64,000 nt of DNA from Acanthaster planci (Eukaryota > Echinodermata > Asteroidea > Valvatida > Acanthasteridae). Shown here piece after piece: positions 1 to 13,292 of the stretch (the first letter of the stretch is position 1; each line of letters begins with the position of its first letter). The notes under the pieces were generated by a model. That model had not been told where the DNA came from and did not search any database. It saw only the letters and a program-made list of their open reading frames with translations. The position numbers and the translations under genes are program-made. The stretch is taken from positions 5,002,627 to 5,066,626 of the forward strand of contig NW_019091355.1 in assembly GCF_001949145.1 (NCBI RefSeq). Reading direction: 5' to 3'.

Positions 1-3000
1 TGTTTTAGGTGCATCTGAATTTTTCTAAACTGATTTCGTCAAGGTTGAATCTGCCATCACGTGCTTTGCTTACAATGCATTCTTTGAGTTTTTATTTTAC
101 TGTGTTCACACTGCTGATAGCGTATGAATACGGAATGATTAATAGTGATGCGGTTCAATAATTACCGGGCATTCATGCGGTGAAACGTGCCCTGGTTCTA
201 AACTGAGTCTGTGGTTGCTTTAGTGTTTTGCACTGGATAGTTTCTGGGATGACTTCTGCATGTGCGGTAGTGAGTCTTACTTTTCAAGTGTCACCCCAGC
301 ATCTTAAGACACAAAGAAGCGCTGATTTACATGTAATTTGGCTGAAGTAAAAATGATCATACACGTACTTCAAAAGAAAGTCAAAATACCCTAAGTTAAG
401 ACATTGCAGCCGTGTACGATCCCTACAATTTTACCAGTCATCACCCTAAAATGGCCAGGAATACCAGACTTGGGCTCAGGTGCTGTGACTTTGAAGGATA
501 AGCACCAACAGCATCAACTCCAACATCTATGACTACAATAAAACCCAGATGCAACTACCAGTAACTATGAACCATGACAGTTTGTTATCTTAAACAGCCC
601 TTCACCATGGTACACAAACGAAGAGGCTTTCTGAATTGGAGAAATTTGACAGATTTAATATACACGTAGTAAGAGGATTAAAGTCCTGCATGAAAGGAAG
701 ACCTTGAAATAGAGACCAAAAATATTATACAAAATACAATTCAACCTTTTCACACATGATGGACACCCACACAAATACACCCGTTCTAAACCACTTTTGT
801 TACTCAAGGGACTTGTCCTCTATATATATGCACCATACTGTGAAGCCCAGGGTTAACACCCAAATCGACTCAAAACTTTCGCAACAGGTATGGGAGAAGT
901 TTTTGTGCTTGTTGAAAGCCGTGAAGGGAAGGGACCGTGAAGGAGAACATACACGTAAATGAACGGAGGTGGAAATTCACAATAGTTGCCAAGGTAATTA
1001 AGGTTGGCCAAGTGGTTGCACAAAGGTAAAACTTTTCCCCCCAATATATCTCAGCGGTGAAATTCCAGGCGGAGGCCTTTGTGGTTTGCCAAACAAAGAC
1101 TGCAGGGCCAGACTGGAATACTTTCACGACCCTGGTTGTGCGTTCACATATTTCAGCACACTGTGAACTTGCAAAACTGTCAAGAGCAATGCGCTCAATG
1201 GTAGGAAGCTGTGCAGACATCTATAAAATATTTGAGAGGGGCGTCAGGGAATGCAACACTTTCAAGCCCACAATGAAATCAATGACCCAACTCCTTCAGT
1301 TTCCCAGCACGAGCTGAGTGAGCCATGACCCTGTTCAGAGTTATCGTACATGTATGATGGATCATGACTCACACTCTCTCAGGACTCTACACTCGGGGAC
1401 TCACATGTGGATTTCACACTTGAGTTTACTCCAATACAGATCAGACCAATAGCTGAAGAATATGAGAACGTCAACATTCCATGTAATTCACGTAAGACCT
1501 TGATTGGTCTCACCTATCGCCATTACACAGACTGATAATCAAAGGAGACAAACATTAAACAAGTAATGCTACATCCGAGTCCTTGCTGTTTAAGCGCTAC
1601 AGAGCTATATCTATAAAAACGAGAGCGTTGACTCATGTACGAAATGATACCTGTTGGGTGTATCTATGTTTGTGCACAAACGGACAGAAAACAATTTACA
1701 TATCTATGTCTGTATTCTAAAATTATGCATCAACAAAGCCGATACGCAAAAACCTGAATGTACAATCAGTACATGACCGTTTCATTTTGCCTTGCAATGC
1801 AAACAATGCAAACGCATGGGCGTATGTGCTGCAGATAATTTTGCTGTGACTTTTCCAGTCAGGACCCGCTGCGTGTCGCATTTCGATATTCACTCTGTCT
1901 GATTCTAAATGCTCTACAAGCATGCACATGGATTCAAATTGTCTATGCCCAGGACGACGTCCAATTTTCTCTGCGCAGAGGATGAGAAGCTAATACTCTA
2001 GTAATTTTAATACAGCTCTATGGCAAGTACCAAGAAGACAAAACTGTGTGAACTGGCCAGATGCAGGTACTTGCCAAGTACAATCATGGGTTTGTTGGGA
2101 GGGACTCCATTATACGCCTGACCCGACAGGGTCAAAGTAAAGGGTTACAACTTGACTGGGGGAGAAGTGAGCCAAATTTCGGTGTTGCTGGAAGGAACAA
2201 GTACATGCGCTTTGAAGATTTTAAACAAGTACTGATCAAATATGAAGACAGGGGCAGTCAAAAAAATAAATGTCAGAGGAATTTTGCGATTAAGCAAAAG
2301 TGGGTTAAAGGGGTTTGGGAATATTATGCATACCAGTCTGCTTATATCAGGTTGTTTACGTAGAGAGATCACTGACAAGAAGACAAGTAACTGCCTACAT
2401 GTACAATAAACATTAATAGGACCAGTGCCCCCAAAATAACTACATCATGTTGGAATTTAAATAAAGCAAGCCAAATTCCATGGTATGCTCATTCACAGAT
2501 ACCAGTTTGAAGTTTCACCCACAGAGAGTCTTGGAACTTGTAACAGAAATGCACAGCAAATTTTATAGTTCCCCTTCCAGCAAGTTTCCTTTCTATCTAC
2601 CACTGGAGTTCAATGACCAATTCTGACAGTGAAACTTCAATTACACCCAGCATGCCACTCTGTCCATCCACAGGTAACCTTTCTTTGTAACCCTTGTCTC
2701 CAGGGGTATTTCTTATTGTGGGCTACCGGTCCGGGTATCTCACAACCATCGCTCAGCCGGCTGTCTTCAGTTGGAAGCAGATTTACAAGGCCCAATCACA
2801 CAAAAAAGTTAACATCTCTTTGTGTCAAATATAGTAGCCTGATTGTAGGGCCCAGTGAAATGAGGGTCCCAAGTCAATGACTTCCCTGTGGGACCGGGAG
2901 AGACATTTTCAGCTCGCAAATCAGATGTGTGGCCACATGCGATTACTACCTTCACAGAGTGCGGTGATTGGGACACAAAATTTATCAGTCATCTCGATCA

Positions 3001-6000
3001 CATTTAAATCTCTCAACAGAATTTCTTGATGGAAACAGAGAGAGGTGGACTAATATTATTGGGTTGCCAATATTTATCTGTTGTGATTTGTGAGACAGTA
3101 ATAAACCGACTATTTGGGGCAATTCTTCACTTTGCACAGCTGAATGACTCAGGAGAACAACAGAGAAAAGAGCTCTTCCGCAACAGTGTTGAAACTTGAC
3201 GGACGCAAAGTGAAGACAGCCAGTGAGAAAAATGCAAAGCTTCCTTGTTTTTCTGGAGAACTAAAACTCACATCATGGCTTGCCATTACAGCCTGCAACC
3301 AAACACGCCGACAGCATGACAAATGAAAAACAACATGTGACAATACAGCACATGATGTGTCACGCTGCTGTGGCAATACCTTGGGGGATTCCCCAAAGTT
3401 TCATCACCATAACACATGATTGAACAAACAAGGAAGTGTATGTGGCTCCCCGTGATCACTTTTGTGTGTATCAAAATACTTTCATTTTATACTGGCAAGC
3501 AATTTCAAGCTGAAACCCCAACAATGACAAACTCCAACACAAAAGCAACATTCCTCACCAGTAATAATTTGATAATTACAAATTCCGTCCTTTCACAATA
3601 TTGCTAACATATTTTATGTGTGAAATATATTTATGTGGAATTTTACTATAATCCCACTTAAACATGCCAGTTTGCATCCATAAAAGTACCTTTTATTCTA
3701 TCTCCAAAGGGAAAACGCGGGGGGAATTCATATTGATCATACCCACAGCCAGTTGAAGCATGCATTTCTAACCTGGAAAAGTGGCATGATAAGGGGGAAC
3801 TCGCAAAAGCAACCAAAATCTCTAATTAAACCAAGGATCGTTGGGGGAAAGGGTGCAGGAAACTGAATTAATAGGGACTCAGACACCAATATATGACTTC
3901 TAAAAATGACAAAAAAAGAATCCATTAAAGAAAAAGAACCCCCCCCCAAAATGCAAAAAACCAAAAGGACAACAAGACTGAAAAGACTTAACACCAAAAC
4001 TCCAAAAGACTAAATTTTTAAAAGAACTAAAAACCAAAATAGATCTAGTGAAAAGCTTTTGGCTTTCAATCAAAATGACTCTTTAGAAGCAGACAGAAAT
4101 CTGACTCAAGCAGAAAACCACACTCCAGCAAGGAGGAACAACTACATGAACAGTGTCCCTGCTGGTCTTCTCTTCAAACTTAAAGTGTGATCAGAGCACG
4201 GGGGCCAAGTTCTATGGGTACAAGGGCTGAAGTAAATAAACAGGGGGATACGCTAACAGAAAAATACAGGGTAACTCTAAACTAAAACTGGGTATTTTTA
4301 AAGGGGAACAACTCCTATGAAAGGACGCTTGCAAAAAGTCTCACAAATTTCTACCTCTGCCACACGTTCTAGTGGCCTTATTTCCAACTTGAGTTGAAAC
4401 AGCAAACCAAAGTGTGGCATCTTTTGGAAGGATGTAGACTCTCCACACACTGCTCATATTATCACAGAAATTTCCTTTGATTTCGCCACAGAGAAAAAAT
4501 GACCAGTGATACAAATCTACACTATTGCTAATTGTGGAGTTGAGCTGTCTTCGGAAGCTACATGTACATGTGTCATGAACTACACCAAAACAGAACTGTT
4601 GATACTTGCTTAGGATTTTGAGCTGGCAGCCTGTTATGTGGGACAAACATCTAATTTGCATCTTATCGAGAGAACCACTTTCTGCGCAACAAAGAGCGAC
4701 CCCACGCGGGAAGAAATGGCAACTTTTTACGCAGCACTATATGCAATGATGCCCATTTGGTGAGGTCTCACCATATGCGCACACAGGTTCATGCACACTT
4801 GGTACCAGCGGGTCCTTGCTCTATGGTACAAGCCAAGGTACCGGTTCACGTGGGAATGTTGATCTTCTCATGTGCACTTGTCTGGTAGAAAAAAACAAGG
4901 CCAAAAAGGCTCATTTTCTCTCACACAAACACACAACTCATTTTAACCAGGGACTTCTTGCTCAGATTACTTGGGCTCCTCCTGTTGATTTGTCCATGAA
5001 TTGGCAAGAAATCCCAGGAACCAACTACTCCATAAAAAAAAAAGAAACCTGTCCCATTAGGGCACACTGCTTCAAGGTTCACTGAGCTCTAGGGACTACG
5101 GGAGCATTGGAATAGCTCTCTGTACCACTCCGTGCTAAGTTAGCACCATGCCAGGCTGTAGCATACAGACCACAAACATGTGGTACATGCATCATACTCT
5201 GCAGAGGTACTGGCACACAGCTTATTAGTGTATCATGCAGTGACAATCAGCTGCTAACCGGGTGCAACCCATGATTTCCTTGATTGGTTGTAACTACAGG
5301 AATTGCCAGAAATATGGGAGGGGAACGACTGAAAGATGGATTCATATGAGCATGTACCTACCAGTATTACTGTATTTGTACACACGCGTTCAACCAATCG
5401 CCAAAAAAGGAAATTGATCACTTAGGCCTATAAATCAATGTTATTTCGATCAGGAAAATGACTCAAGTTGCAAAGATCTTTCCAAATTTAATTGCAAAAT
5501 ACTGGTATTCACCACTGATACAAAACTGACTGAATCACAAACAGGATACAAATCTGGCTCAAAATTCAATAGCACTTTGGCCCTCAGTCCAAATTAGATT
5601 ATAGGTCTTCCACTGTTAACAAAATGAAAAACAGCACTGTTTGAGCATTCTGCAGCGCTGCACAAGCCACGATAATAACTCCAATCTTGGGGGGATGGGG
5701 CGGCACCTCGGGATTCTAGTCCAGAAAAGAATTTCTGACATCATTTGAATTCTTGGGGAATTGCGAGAATTGTTACAGGTGAAAAGGGGAGTTGGTTGTG
5801 AATGCCTGCAAAGTGCAGGAACTCATCCCCCCTCTCCCGTCCAAGCTCTGAATCTGATCAGTCACTGCCAATGGTGCACAATTTGCCCATGGCAACTAAA
5901 TTTGAAACCATTTCTGGCATAGCAAACTGTTTTAGCAGTCTTTGGCTGTTACACTGTACACGTTACTACTGGCTGTGTGCAGAGCTGTAGAGGGCGCTGC

Positions 6001-6292
6001 ATAGCCTACTAAAGATAGCCCCACAGGCTAATGGCTTTATCAAAACAAGCGAAACTAGGTCTCACCATTTATAACACAATACCTTCTGTCATCCACTGCT
6101 GATGATGACAGCATCCTGCATGTACACTGCAGTCATGAGTCCATGAAATGACACCCCTTTGCAGATATAATGGACTGATCCAGTAACAGCCAGGTGGCAT
6201 TTCACACAATAACACCTTGCAGACTGTAAAGTGTGAAAGGCCTTGGCTGGGAACACCCCCTGTCCCATACTAAAAGTAGTACAAACCACAGT

Positions 6293-6309
6293 ACATGTAC
6301 ATGTACATA
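6293..6309. repeat. TACATGTA palindrome array
   Basis: This is a run of overlapping ACATGTAC units. The same array type recurs at about 4560, 6938-6962, 7639-7690, 12052-12073, 14456-14472, 15167-15184, 38841-38855, 43820-43833, 45600-45615 and 53193-53207, with single copies across the whole window. Confidence 0.8.
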
Positions 6310-7638
6310 CCGTGATGTATCTGCAAATCCAATACAACAGTAATGCTGTGCAACAGCATCACACAAAAGGTATGGAAGTTGAATGAAACGAACGTATTTG
6401 TGCCAAATTCTGCAGAACACTTTTTTAATAGATGTAGTGTACATATGAATACGGAACGCCCTGAGCCTGAATAAATGCAGTTGCTTGCGAGACATTCAGT
6501 ATTTTTTTGCGGCTGTGCTGTTGCTGTGAACTACGAAATGTGCATGAAGACTGTCCAACTACACTGCATGTGTCCAGATTTTGGTTAGCAGGTATTAGAA
6601 TAGAACAAGGACCTGATCTCACGCATGAGGCCGGACGTTAGGACAAGCAATGTTCTCAAAGATCATGAAAAAAGTGAATGGCTGATAATGCACCTTGGCC
6701 AAACTGCCTTCAAGGTAAAATCCTTTGGGCCAAATTTTCTCACATATACATGATACAGAACTCAATGCCTACTGAGTACTGAAATCAGTTGACATTTAGC
6801 CAAAGGTCTGATGAACAACAAGAAACCGGTCATTGTGAAGATCTTTATATAAGCTCACGTGTACAGTGACAGGTTGAGGTGAGACCGGGTAGATATCTTT
6901 GACTTGAAGATCTTCCAAGTTTCATGGCACACATTCAACATGTACATGTACACGTACATGTAGATCTTCCTCTTCTCAAATATTGCACGTACAATGTATA
7001 TCTTCAGGACTGTTTGTAAGTTTACTAACTAAAAGAGCTTATCTGCATACGACAAGGAAACAGGTGGTGGTTGGCATATGCATGTACATTATTACATGAT
7101 GTGTTCAAGGGTAAACAGCTACAAACAGAAAGGCAAACTAAAGTTTTTCCATCTGTTGCCACGGAGTGAGCATCAGCCTTCAGGATGGATTAGGGACAAG
7201 CCTTGAGCACTATGTTATCACAACAAAGCAGGGGTTTCCAATCACAGGTAGGGAAGCTCAAGCAACAAACCAAGGATCTGCAAAGGATCTGGGAAGGATT
7301 CCGGGACCAAAGGATCCCTGGATGATGGCCTTCCTTTCAGGGTCCAGAGGAATTGCTGTCCTTAGCAAAGTTTGTCTGCCCGCATGGCCTGACTGAATGA
7401 GTAGACAACAGAAGCCGAGGGAAACAGAGTGGAAGCCCATCAATGTCCGTGAATAAGGGTCCAGAGAAGTGACAGATACTGGTATCAAGAAATGGGTTTT
7501 GGAAAATTTCAGAGAAATCCAGGAATACATTTTCACTCCATACCATAGTTGATGGCAGAATCTGTGCACAATAGAGTAGCTTTGGTTTGGAAGCGTAAAC
7601 ACCAACTGGGCCAAGTTTGCGGCCGCAATGCCCAACAG

Positions 7639-7690
7639 ATGTACATGTACAGTTGAACATGTACATGTACGGTATACATGTACATGTATA
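7639..7690. repeat. Densest TACATGTA array
   Basis: Three blocks of ACATGTACATGTAC-type sequence occur within about 52 bp, followed by GTGCATGTGCACGTGT. The long minus-strand frame over this area (7258-7782) is made partly of these units (translated as HVHV and CTCT) and is not taken as a gene. Confidence 0.8.
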
Positions 7691-7986
7691 TAGGCCTGTG
7701 CATGTGCACGTGTAAAATGCGAACAGTTTCTCGTGACATGTATGTATATAGGCCTACATGTGTAAATCCTATTCAAGGACAAAAGGTTTACAGATTCATT
7801 AATTCGGTCCCTCTCTCTTTCCTAACATGTCCCTTTTGAATTTCAGTGAACACGAAATGTCACGACTGACAATTTTGTTTTTAAATTCAACCGAACAATT
7901 ATGGTTTGAATCATCAGGTATATGTACTAAATCAAAAATAAGGAAGGTTAGGCCTATTTAAAAACAGTTCTGGTACTGTGGTAACA

Positions 7987-8014
7987 TGGCAAACCTATTA
8001 TTATAGGTTTGCCA
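7987..8014. repeat. Perfect 12-bp-arm hairpin
   Basis: TGGCAAACCTAT, loop TATT, then ATAGGTTTGCCA: a perfect inverted repeat of 12 bp with a 4-bp loop. No flanking element was recognised. Confidence 0.8.
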
Positions 8015-11000
8015 CCGACCACAGCCGACACGTGCATGAATTTGATTAAATTATGACCAAGAGATTGCCTGGGACTGCTTCATGGTTATTATGTAGGTCA
8101 GGCAAGGAGAGTGAGACCGGATTAAAATGTGACGAGGGACAACAAACTCAACTTGTATCTGCAAAGGAAGATGTTGCTCACAGTTAACAACAGTTTCAAA
8201 CTTCAGAGCAAACACAGTGCTTCGCGGTGCTGGGCTAAAGTTTTGAAATTCAGAGAACTTTTCTCGCGACAAGTTTATGTTGTCGTTAAAACTGAGATAC
8301 GTTGACCTGAAACATCACTCTTCTGCTAAGAAAAAAAAAAGATCTGCAAAGTTGGCAGGTGAATGTTGGGTGGCCAGTTTGGGGGGATAAGTAAAGCTTG
8401 ACAAGAGGGCAATTTCATAGCACTTAAGCAGGGTCAGTGCAGGATGATTTGACAACTAAAACTTTACATATTAAAGCAAAAATCAAGGAAGTCACAGAAA
8501 AATCAGAGAGAGTGCTGAAGGCAAACTGACTGCATGTTTAGCACTCAGTTACAAACCAATGTAACAGGCAAGGGGAGGAGGCACATGTAAAGGTACCTGC
8601 AACCTCTGACCTTTCTACAACAAAATTTCTGAGTGTTCTTCACCGCCAGTCTGGTCTGTGATCATGCCGCCAGGCCTGTTATTGCCAGTTTGATGATGAT
8701 CTGGTTAACTCATTCTGTCAGGATGGCCTTTCGAGTGACACTGTCACACGCAATTATTAAAAAAAAAAGGCTCACTGGTCATGTCATTAATATAGGACTG
8801 GAGGTTGGACGCACTTTATGCAAGCCACTGCCACTTGACTGACCTCTCATGCATAGGGCAATTTTTAAGACTCTGAAAGCGGAGCACACTGAGCAAATAC
8901 TGGAAAGTTTGTATGCCAAACATGTTAATATATACCCTATGCTGGGCACTGACAGAGACAGAAATCTTTGGGGCAAACCATTATGCAGAGTTCATTTGAT
9001 ATTACAGTTGGGATTCTTTGTCGAGAGACACTTCAGGCACCTTCATGTGGACCATATGTTTTATTTTTAAACCCAGCTAAATCTTTTGAAGACAACTATT
9101 TCCTGGAAGACAATCACATAATTAGTAAGATTCACTCAGCATAAAGTTCTGCTCATTTGGTCCATATGAAATTTTAAACCAGAACAAAACTCATGTTTTT
9201 CATCGTGACCTTTTCAAACAGACCTTTGTTCTGGAGAGATATTCAGGAAATAGGTGTTTTTGATGAACCGAATCTAAAATGTTCATGCATCCTTTCCTCC
9301 ATTTCCATCCATCTGTATGGTTGTGTCTCCCAAGATTAATTCCATAGACACACTCTTAGCTTGTCATAAAAAGCATGAACCCTCTGCCTGCAAAAACAAA
9401 TGAAGTAAACAGCTGGAGAAGAACATTAAGCAATGACCCAAGCAAATAAAATAAGAGATTATAGTCAATCATAAATTGTGCCACCTGGGTCTACTGTTGA
9501 ATGAGTTTATAGGTGTAGCTGGAGCACCAATAAACCACCCTCCTTGCACCTTCCTGAGAGCAGCCAGACAAGACTTAACTATGTTTCTGGGAACAACCAG
9601 GGCACTTATGACAAACAATGAGGCCCAGCTCAGTTACCACAAGCCCCACCGCATTATTTACTGTAACAACAATGGGTCTTTACAGTTTAAAAATTAAAAA
9701 AGAAAACTTTTGACGCCTCACTCCAGTGACAGAAGTGGCTGTACTCCGGAGAGAGACATTGGAGCTACAACTTATCAGAATTTTATCAGAATTCAATCTG
9801 GGTAGACCAAAGACAGGCACGTCCTCAGAGTACAATTGATGAGGTGTGCCGGTAGGTTTTCTTTCTCTTTCGGTTGGCGCCTGCTGCAGACCAAGCATGT
9901 ACCGTGGGCAAAGGGTTTGTTGATTCAGGGCCCCAAGCACTGGTCTATCGCATGACCATACATATTTCATGAGGCAGACAGGGCACAATGAAGTCTGCAA
10001 GAACAGATTTCTGGCCCCCTTTTTTTCAATCCTGCTATTCTAAACTCTGCCTTGCTAACAATGCACCAACTCTACCAAGCCACAAGGCCAATCGCAGCAA
10101 TTGGATCTTCATGGACCTGTAACTTACATGTACCATAACTACTGACATGAAGTCCACATTCATAAATTTGTATGCCATGTACTTTGAGTGACTTTAAGTT
10201 CTTGCTAAGACAGGATTTAAAACAGCACATGCACTTGTTTTTTTGAGGAATGCCTTTTTCTGTGTAGTGCTGGATATACTGTAGTCATGACGCCACTAGA
10301 TCCAGAAATTCTTGGAAGCAAGATTTACAGTTTTGCTATTAATGGCCTTCTATTATCCACAATTTCACCAGTTACTTCCTTGAATCATATTAGTCAGAAT
10401 TCCCAAGACCTTCTTATTTTTGGAACAGCAAAGTTGGGAACTATGAGGGTTTCAGTTTCAACCGATAGTGTTTCAAATGTGCATGTGCCTGAACCATTAG
10501 GACATCATTTTCTGATCAAGTCATTTCATGTGTCAGTTTTATCCCAACCATGGTATTTAAGAAAGCTTACACTTTAACGTGCAGCAATTGTATGGACTTG
10601 TCTTTGGTACAATTTACCAGGCATTGATAACACCATGCCCTGCTGTTTCATTGTAAAACCAAACTTTCAATGCAAAGTTTCCGAATGTATGAAATATGAT
10701 TGGGACTACATGCAGTTGATGTCATAAATAGTAGCAGAGATACAGATATGAGCTTACTCAGCCTGATATGCATATCTTTAATGGCCTTTGTGGAATTCAG
10801 TACCAGTTAATTAAAATGTCTTATCACTTGTTATCTGAGCAATCCAAATTCCTTTTTCAGAAATATGCCAGTGAGAGATCGCAGAATTCTTTTCATTACA
10901 CAGACAAATTCCAAACTGGAAGCTTTTGCAAGGAATGCTACACCCTGTTATTGAAAGAAAAAAACAGTGTACACACTCTGCCAATGAAAGAGTGTAAGCT

Positions 11001-11155
11001 CTATGATATGTTTTCTTTTTCTTTTGTTAAAGAGGAAAAATGCACCTTTTTTGTTTTGAAATTGAAACACAAGAAGCTACCCAATCAGTTTGTTTACAAA
11101 CTCAAATGATAAAAGGATTTTTCAAGAAAATAAAAACCTTGGTAAAGATATGTTT

Positions 11156-11172
11156 ACTTACCCTGAAAAAAA
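11156..11172 (-). other. Recursive-splice-like acceptor/donor junction
   Basis: On the minus strand, CCTTTTTTTCAG is followed by one G and then GTAAGTAAAC, so a strong acceptor and a strong donor are separated by a single base. Ratchet (zero-length exon) sites in long introns have the form CAG|GTAAGT. This one differs by one extra G. It lies in what would be a long intron left of 12502. Confidence 0.3.
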
Positions 11173-12501
11173 GGTTTTATTTCTGGTTGTCCTCTTAAGC
11201 ACCAACCAGTTTCAAACTTTCCCTTTGAGGCATTTCTTTCATTACTGAAGGTAAGAAGTCCTGCACAAATTGGCGAAATAACCTTCAGAACACAAAAGCC
11301 TACCAATGAAAAATTTCACCTTGACAAGAGCCATTGGAAATTTAATGAGAAAGGAAATTGGACCTGTTCAACAGTCTGCTTTCTGGAAGGACTTGACTCT
11401 TTGAGGGGGTTTTGGACTGAATAAAAGAGCTGTCAAGAAAAATGGCTTTTATGCCCTTTCTCACAGGTGCAGGAAAATAGATTGACTGTCACTGAACTAT
11501 GTAGAGTGGTCCTTGTGTTTCAAATCATAAAGTGGGGAATCCAAATACCTTAAGGCAGTATCATTTATGGACAACTATTAGAATTCCTAATACAGAACTT
11601 GGAAGCTGTGGTGATAAACATGTACAAGTAAACATACAAACTTCGACCGGCCAATGTGTGGCTAGTGGGGGAAGGGCGTGATTCTATTATTTAGGAATAT
11701 TTTATAAAAGCGTGTCTTGGTAAATAAACGTGCGCCCATCACTTCTAATGGATTACGGCAGACTGGATGTCTCCCATCATACTCCACGTACGAGTGAATC
11801 CACACATGACGCATTTTGAAGGGGGGGGAGCTGTAACCATTCATATTGTATCCATTACAAGAGGTACAAGTAAGTGCATGGACCTGTGGCTTGGGAGTTT
11901 TCATATCTTCTCCGCTCATGCTATCTTTTTCTTCATCAACAGTCCAGCCATGCATGACCAATCTAAACAAGGGCGCCTATCATCTGGACAGCAGGCTTCA
12001 TTGAGCAGCATCCATCCATCAAGCGGTGTGGAGGCCAGATGGCTGCGACCCTACATGTACATGTACATGTACATAAAGTTGCAATTACTGGGCCGCCAAC
12101 CTGCCATTTTAGAAATCGACTGCAGCATTGATGCTTCACATCTGTCAGACACACTATCATTATGGATAGCTCATACATGTACCTAATCAGCCTGCGTACA
12201 TGTAGCTAGAAGATGGCACACACATGTGGCTCTTGTTGGAACACACAGGGCCACTTTTACAAATCCTCAACGAATACATGCGGCATAAAGTTACACAAAT
12301 ACATTTTTAAAAGTACTTACTGGTATTTGTTCATCAGAGCAAAAGATTTCATTTAAATTAAATAAACATATTGGCAATTTGAACTACATCAGTCTCTGAT
12401 TTTGTTTGCAAAACTATTAAGTTTTAACTCAAAGTGAAGATAAAAAGTTGAATCAACTAGCCGTTCTTCCTGCAATGTACATGTATGAAATTCTGACTTA
12501 C

Positions 12502-12543
12502 TGGGTCGGCAATACTTCTTGAATCTGGAGACTTTAATCCCAT
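12502..12543 (-). CDS. Candidate short first coding exon (14 codons)
   Basis: A perfect start context (GCCATGG) opens MGLKSPDSRSIADP and runs to the donor CCA|GTAAGTCAG in phase 0. An overlapping frame, open from about 12661, reads a Cys-rich peptide (CKICLL, IGCIICQVCHG) and would leave in phase 1. The short phase-0 reading fits the pattern of the other candidate first exons, but 14 codons are weak evidence. Confidence 0.24.
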
Positions 12544-13199
12544 GGCAAACTTGGCAGATTATACAACCTATCAATTCCAAGTTTGTGGTACAACCTCTTC
12601 TGGCACTTAGGTTAGAAAACTCTCCAATTCCCAGAAGACAAATCTTGCAAAGCCACAACAAATCTCACTCCATTACGGCTGCTAAATACCCTTATCCTCT
12701 GCCTTCAAAATTTACTGGCTCTGCGGTTTAATAAGAAAGTCTCCCCTCCCCTTCTGATTTATGTACTGCCTTGAAGGTGATTAAAAGCCCACTGCAACAG
12801 TTTCACGTTTTCATATCTCCCCTGGGACTGTCACTGGAGGAGGGGTTACAATTTTACCTTAAGCCCAGATTTGTCATAGAAACCGCAGAGAATTTTCCTT
12901 CCCATTATCCCCACGATCTGACCTTGTCTATCTACAATGTATCAATCAAGCATATTTATTAAGAGATCATGCGTTTGCTTGGTTGAGTGGAAGAGTGCAT
13001 TTTGCGACCTCTGGCGCAGTTTTTAATGATGGATCTAAGTTGTCAACCGACAGACATAAATTTGTCATGCATGTCACATGGAGTTTATGAGAATTATGAT
13101 CTTTGGGACAAAACTTTCAAGAATTGACCGACCAATCTGCAAGGTTTTAATGAGCTTGGAATAGGAAATGACAACAGAAGACTGTTTCTATGAACTTAC

Positions 13200-13292
13200 T
13201 GTAATTGCTACTTGTGACAATGCATAATGGTGGAACGAGTTTGTGGCCAGTTTACGGATTTCATCAGGCCACTGACTATACAGGGAAGCCAT
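13200..13292 (-). CDS. Candidate first coding exon (31 codons)
   Basis: ATG (GTGATGGCT) opens 31 codons ending at the donor ACA|GTAAGTTC, phase 0. The peptide starts MASLYSQWPDEIRKLATNSF and continues HHYALSQVAIT, an amphipathic-looking segment. An internal-exon reading is possible from the acceptor TTCCCTGTATAG at about 13274, entered in phase 2. The DNA upstream of the ATG is purine-rich and not promoter-like, which lowers confidence. Confidence 0.3.

Larger units (their letters stand above)
1..12501. other. No supported gene; presumed intron or intergenic DNA
   Basis: Only short open frames on both strands, TACATGTA arrays, the 7987 hairpin and homopolymer runs were seen. The frames at 870-1220 and 4341-4661 (minus) and 10768-11109 (plus) were looked at and not accepted. 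If the first exons at 12502-12543, 13200-13292 and 19227-19343 are real, this stretch is their shared first intron, with the acceptor beyond the left edge. Confidence 0.5.

Noticed and set aside
870-1220. 116-codon minus-strand frame starting MSAQLPTIERIALD
   Set aside because: The opposite strand is also open (1057-1317), there is no donor and nothing else supports it.
4341-4661. 106-codon minus-strand frame ending near GAG|GTAGAA
   Set aside because: Parts look protein-like (SVWRVYILPKDATLWF), but there is no good acceptor, the donor is weak and no partner exon matches.
7258-7782. 174-codon minus-strand open frame
   Set aside because: Much of it is translated TACATGTA array (HVHV, CTCT), there is no splice or start support, and three overlapping minus-strand frames are open over the same DNA.
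10768-11109. 113-codon plus-strand frame after a CCTTTTTCAG acceptor-like site
   Set aside because: It is AT-rich and Lys/Phe-rich with no upstream exon. It looks like chance low stop density.
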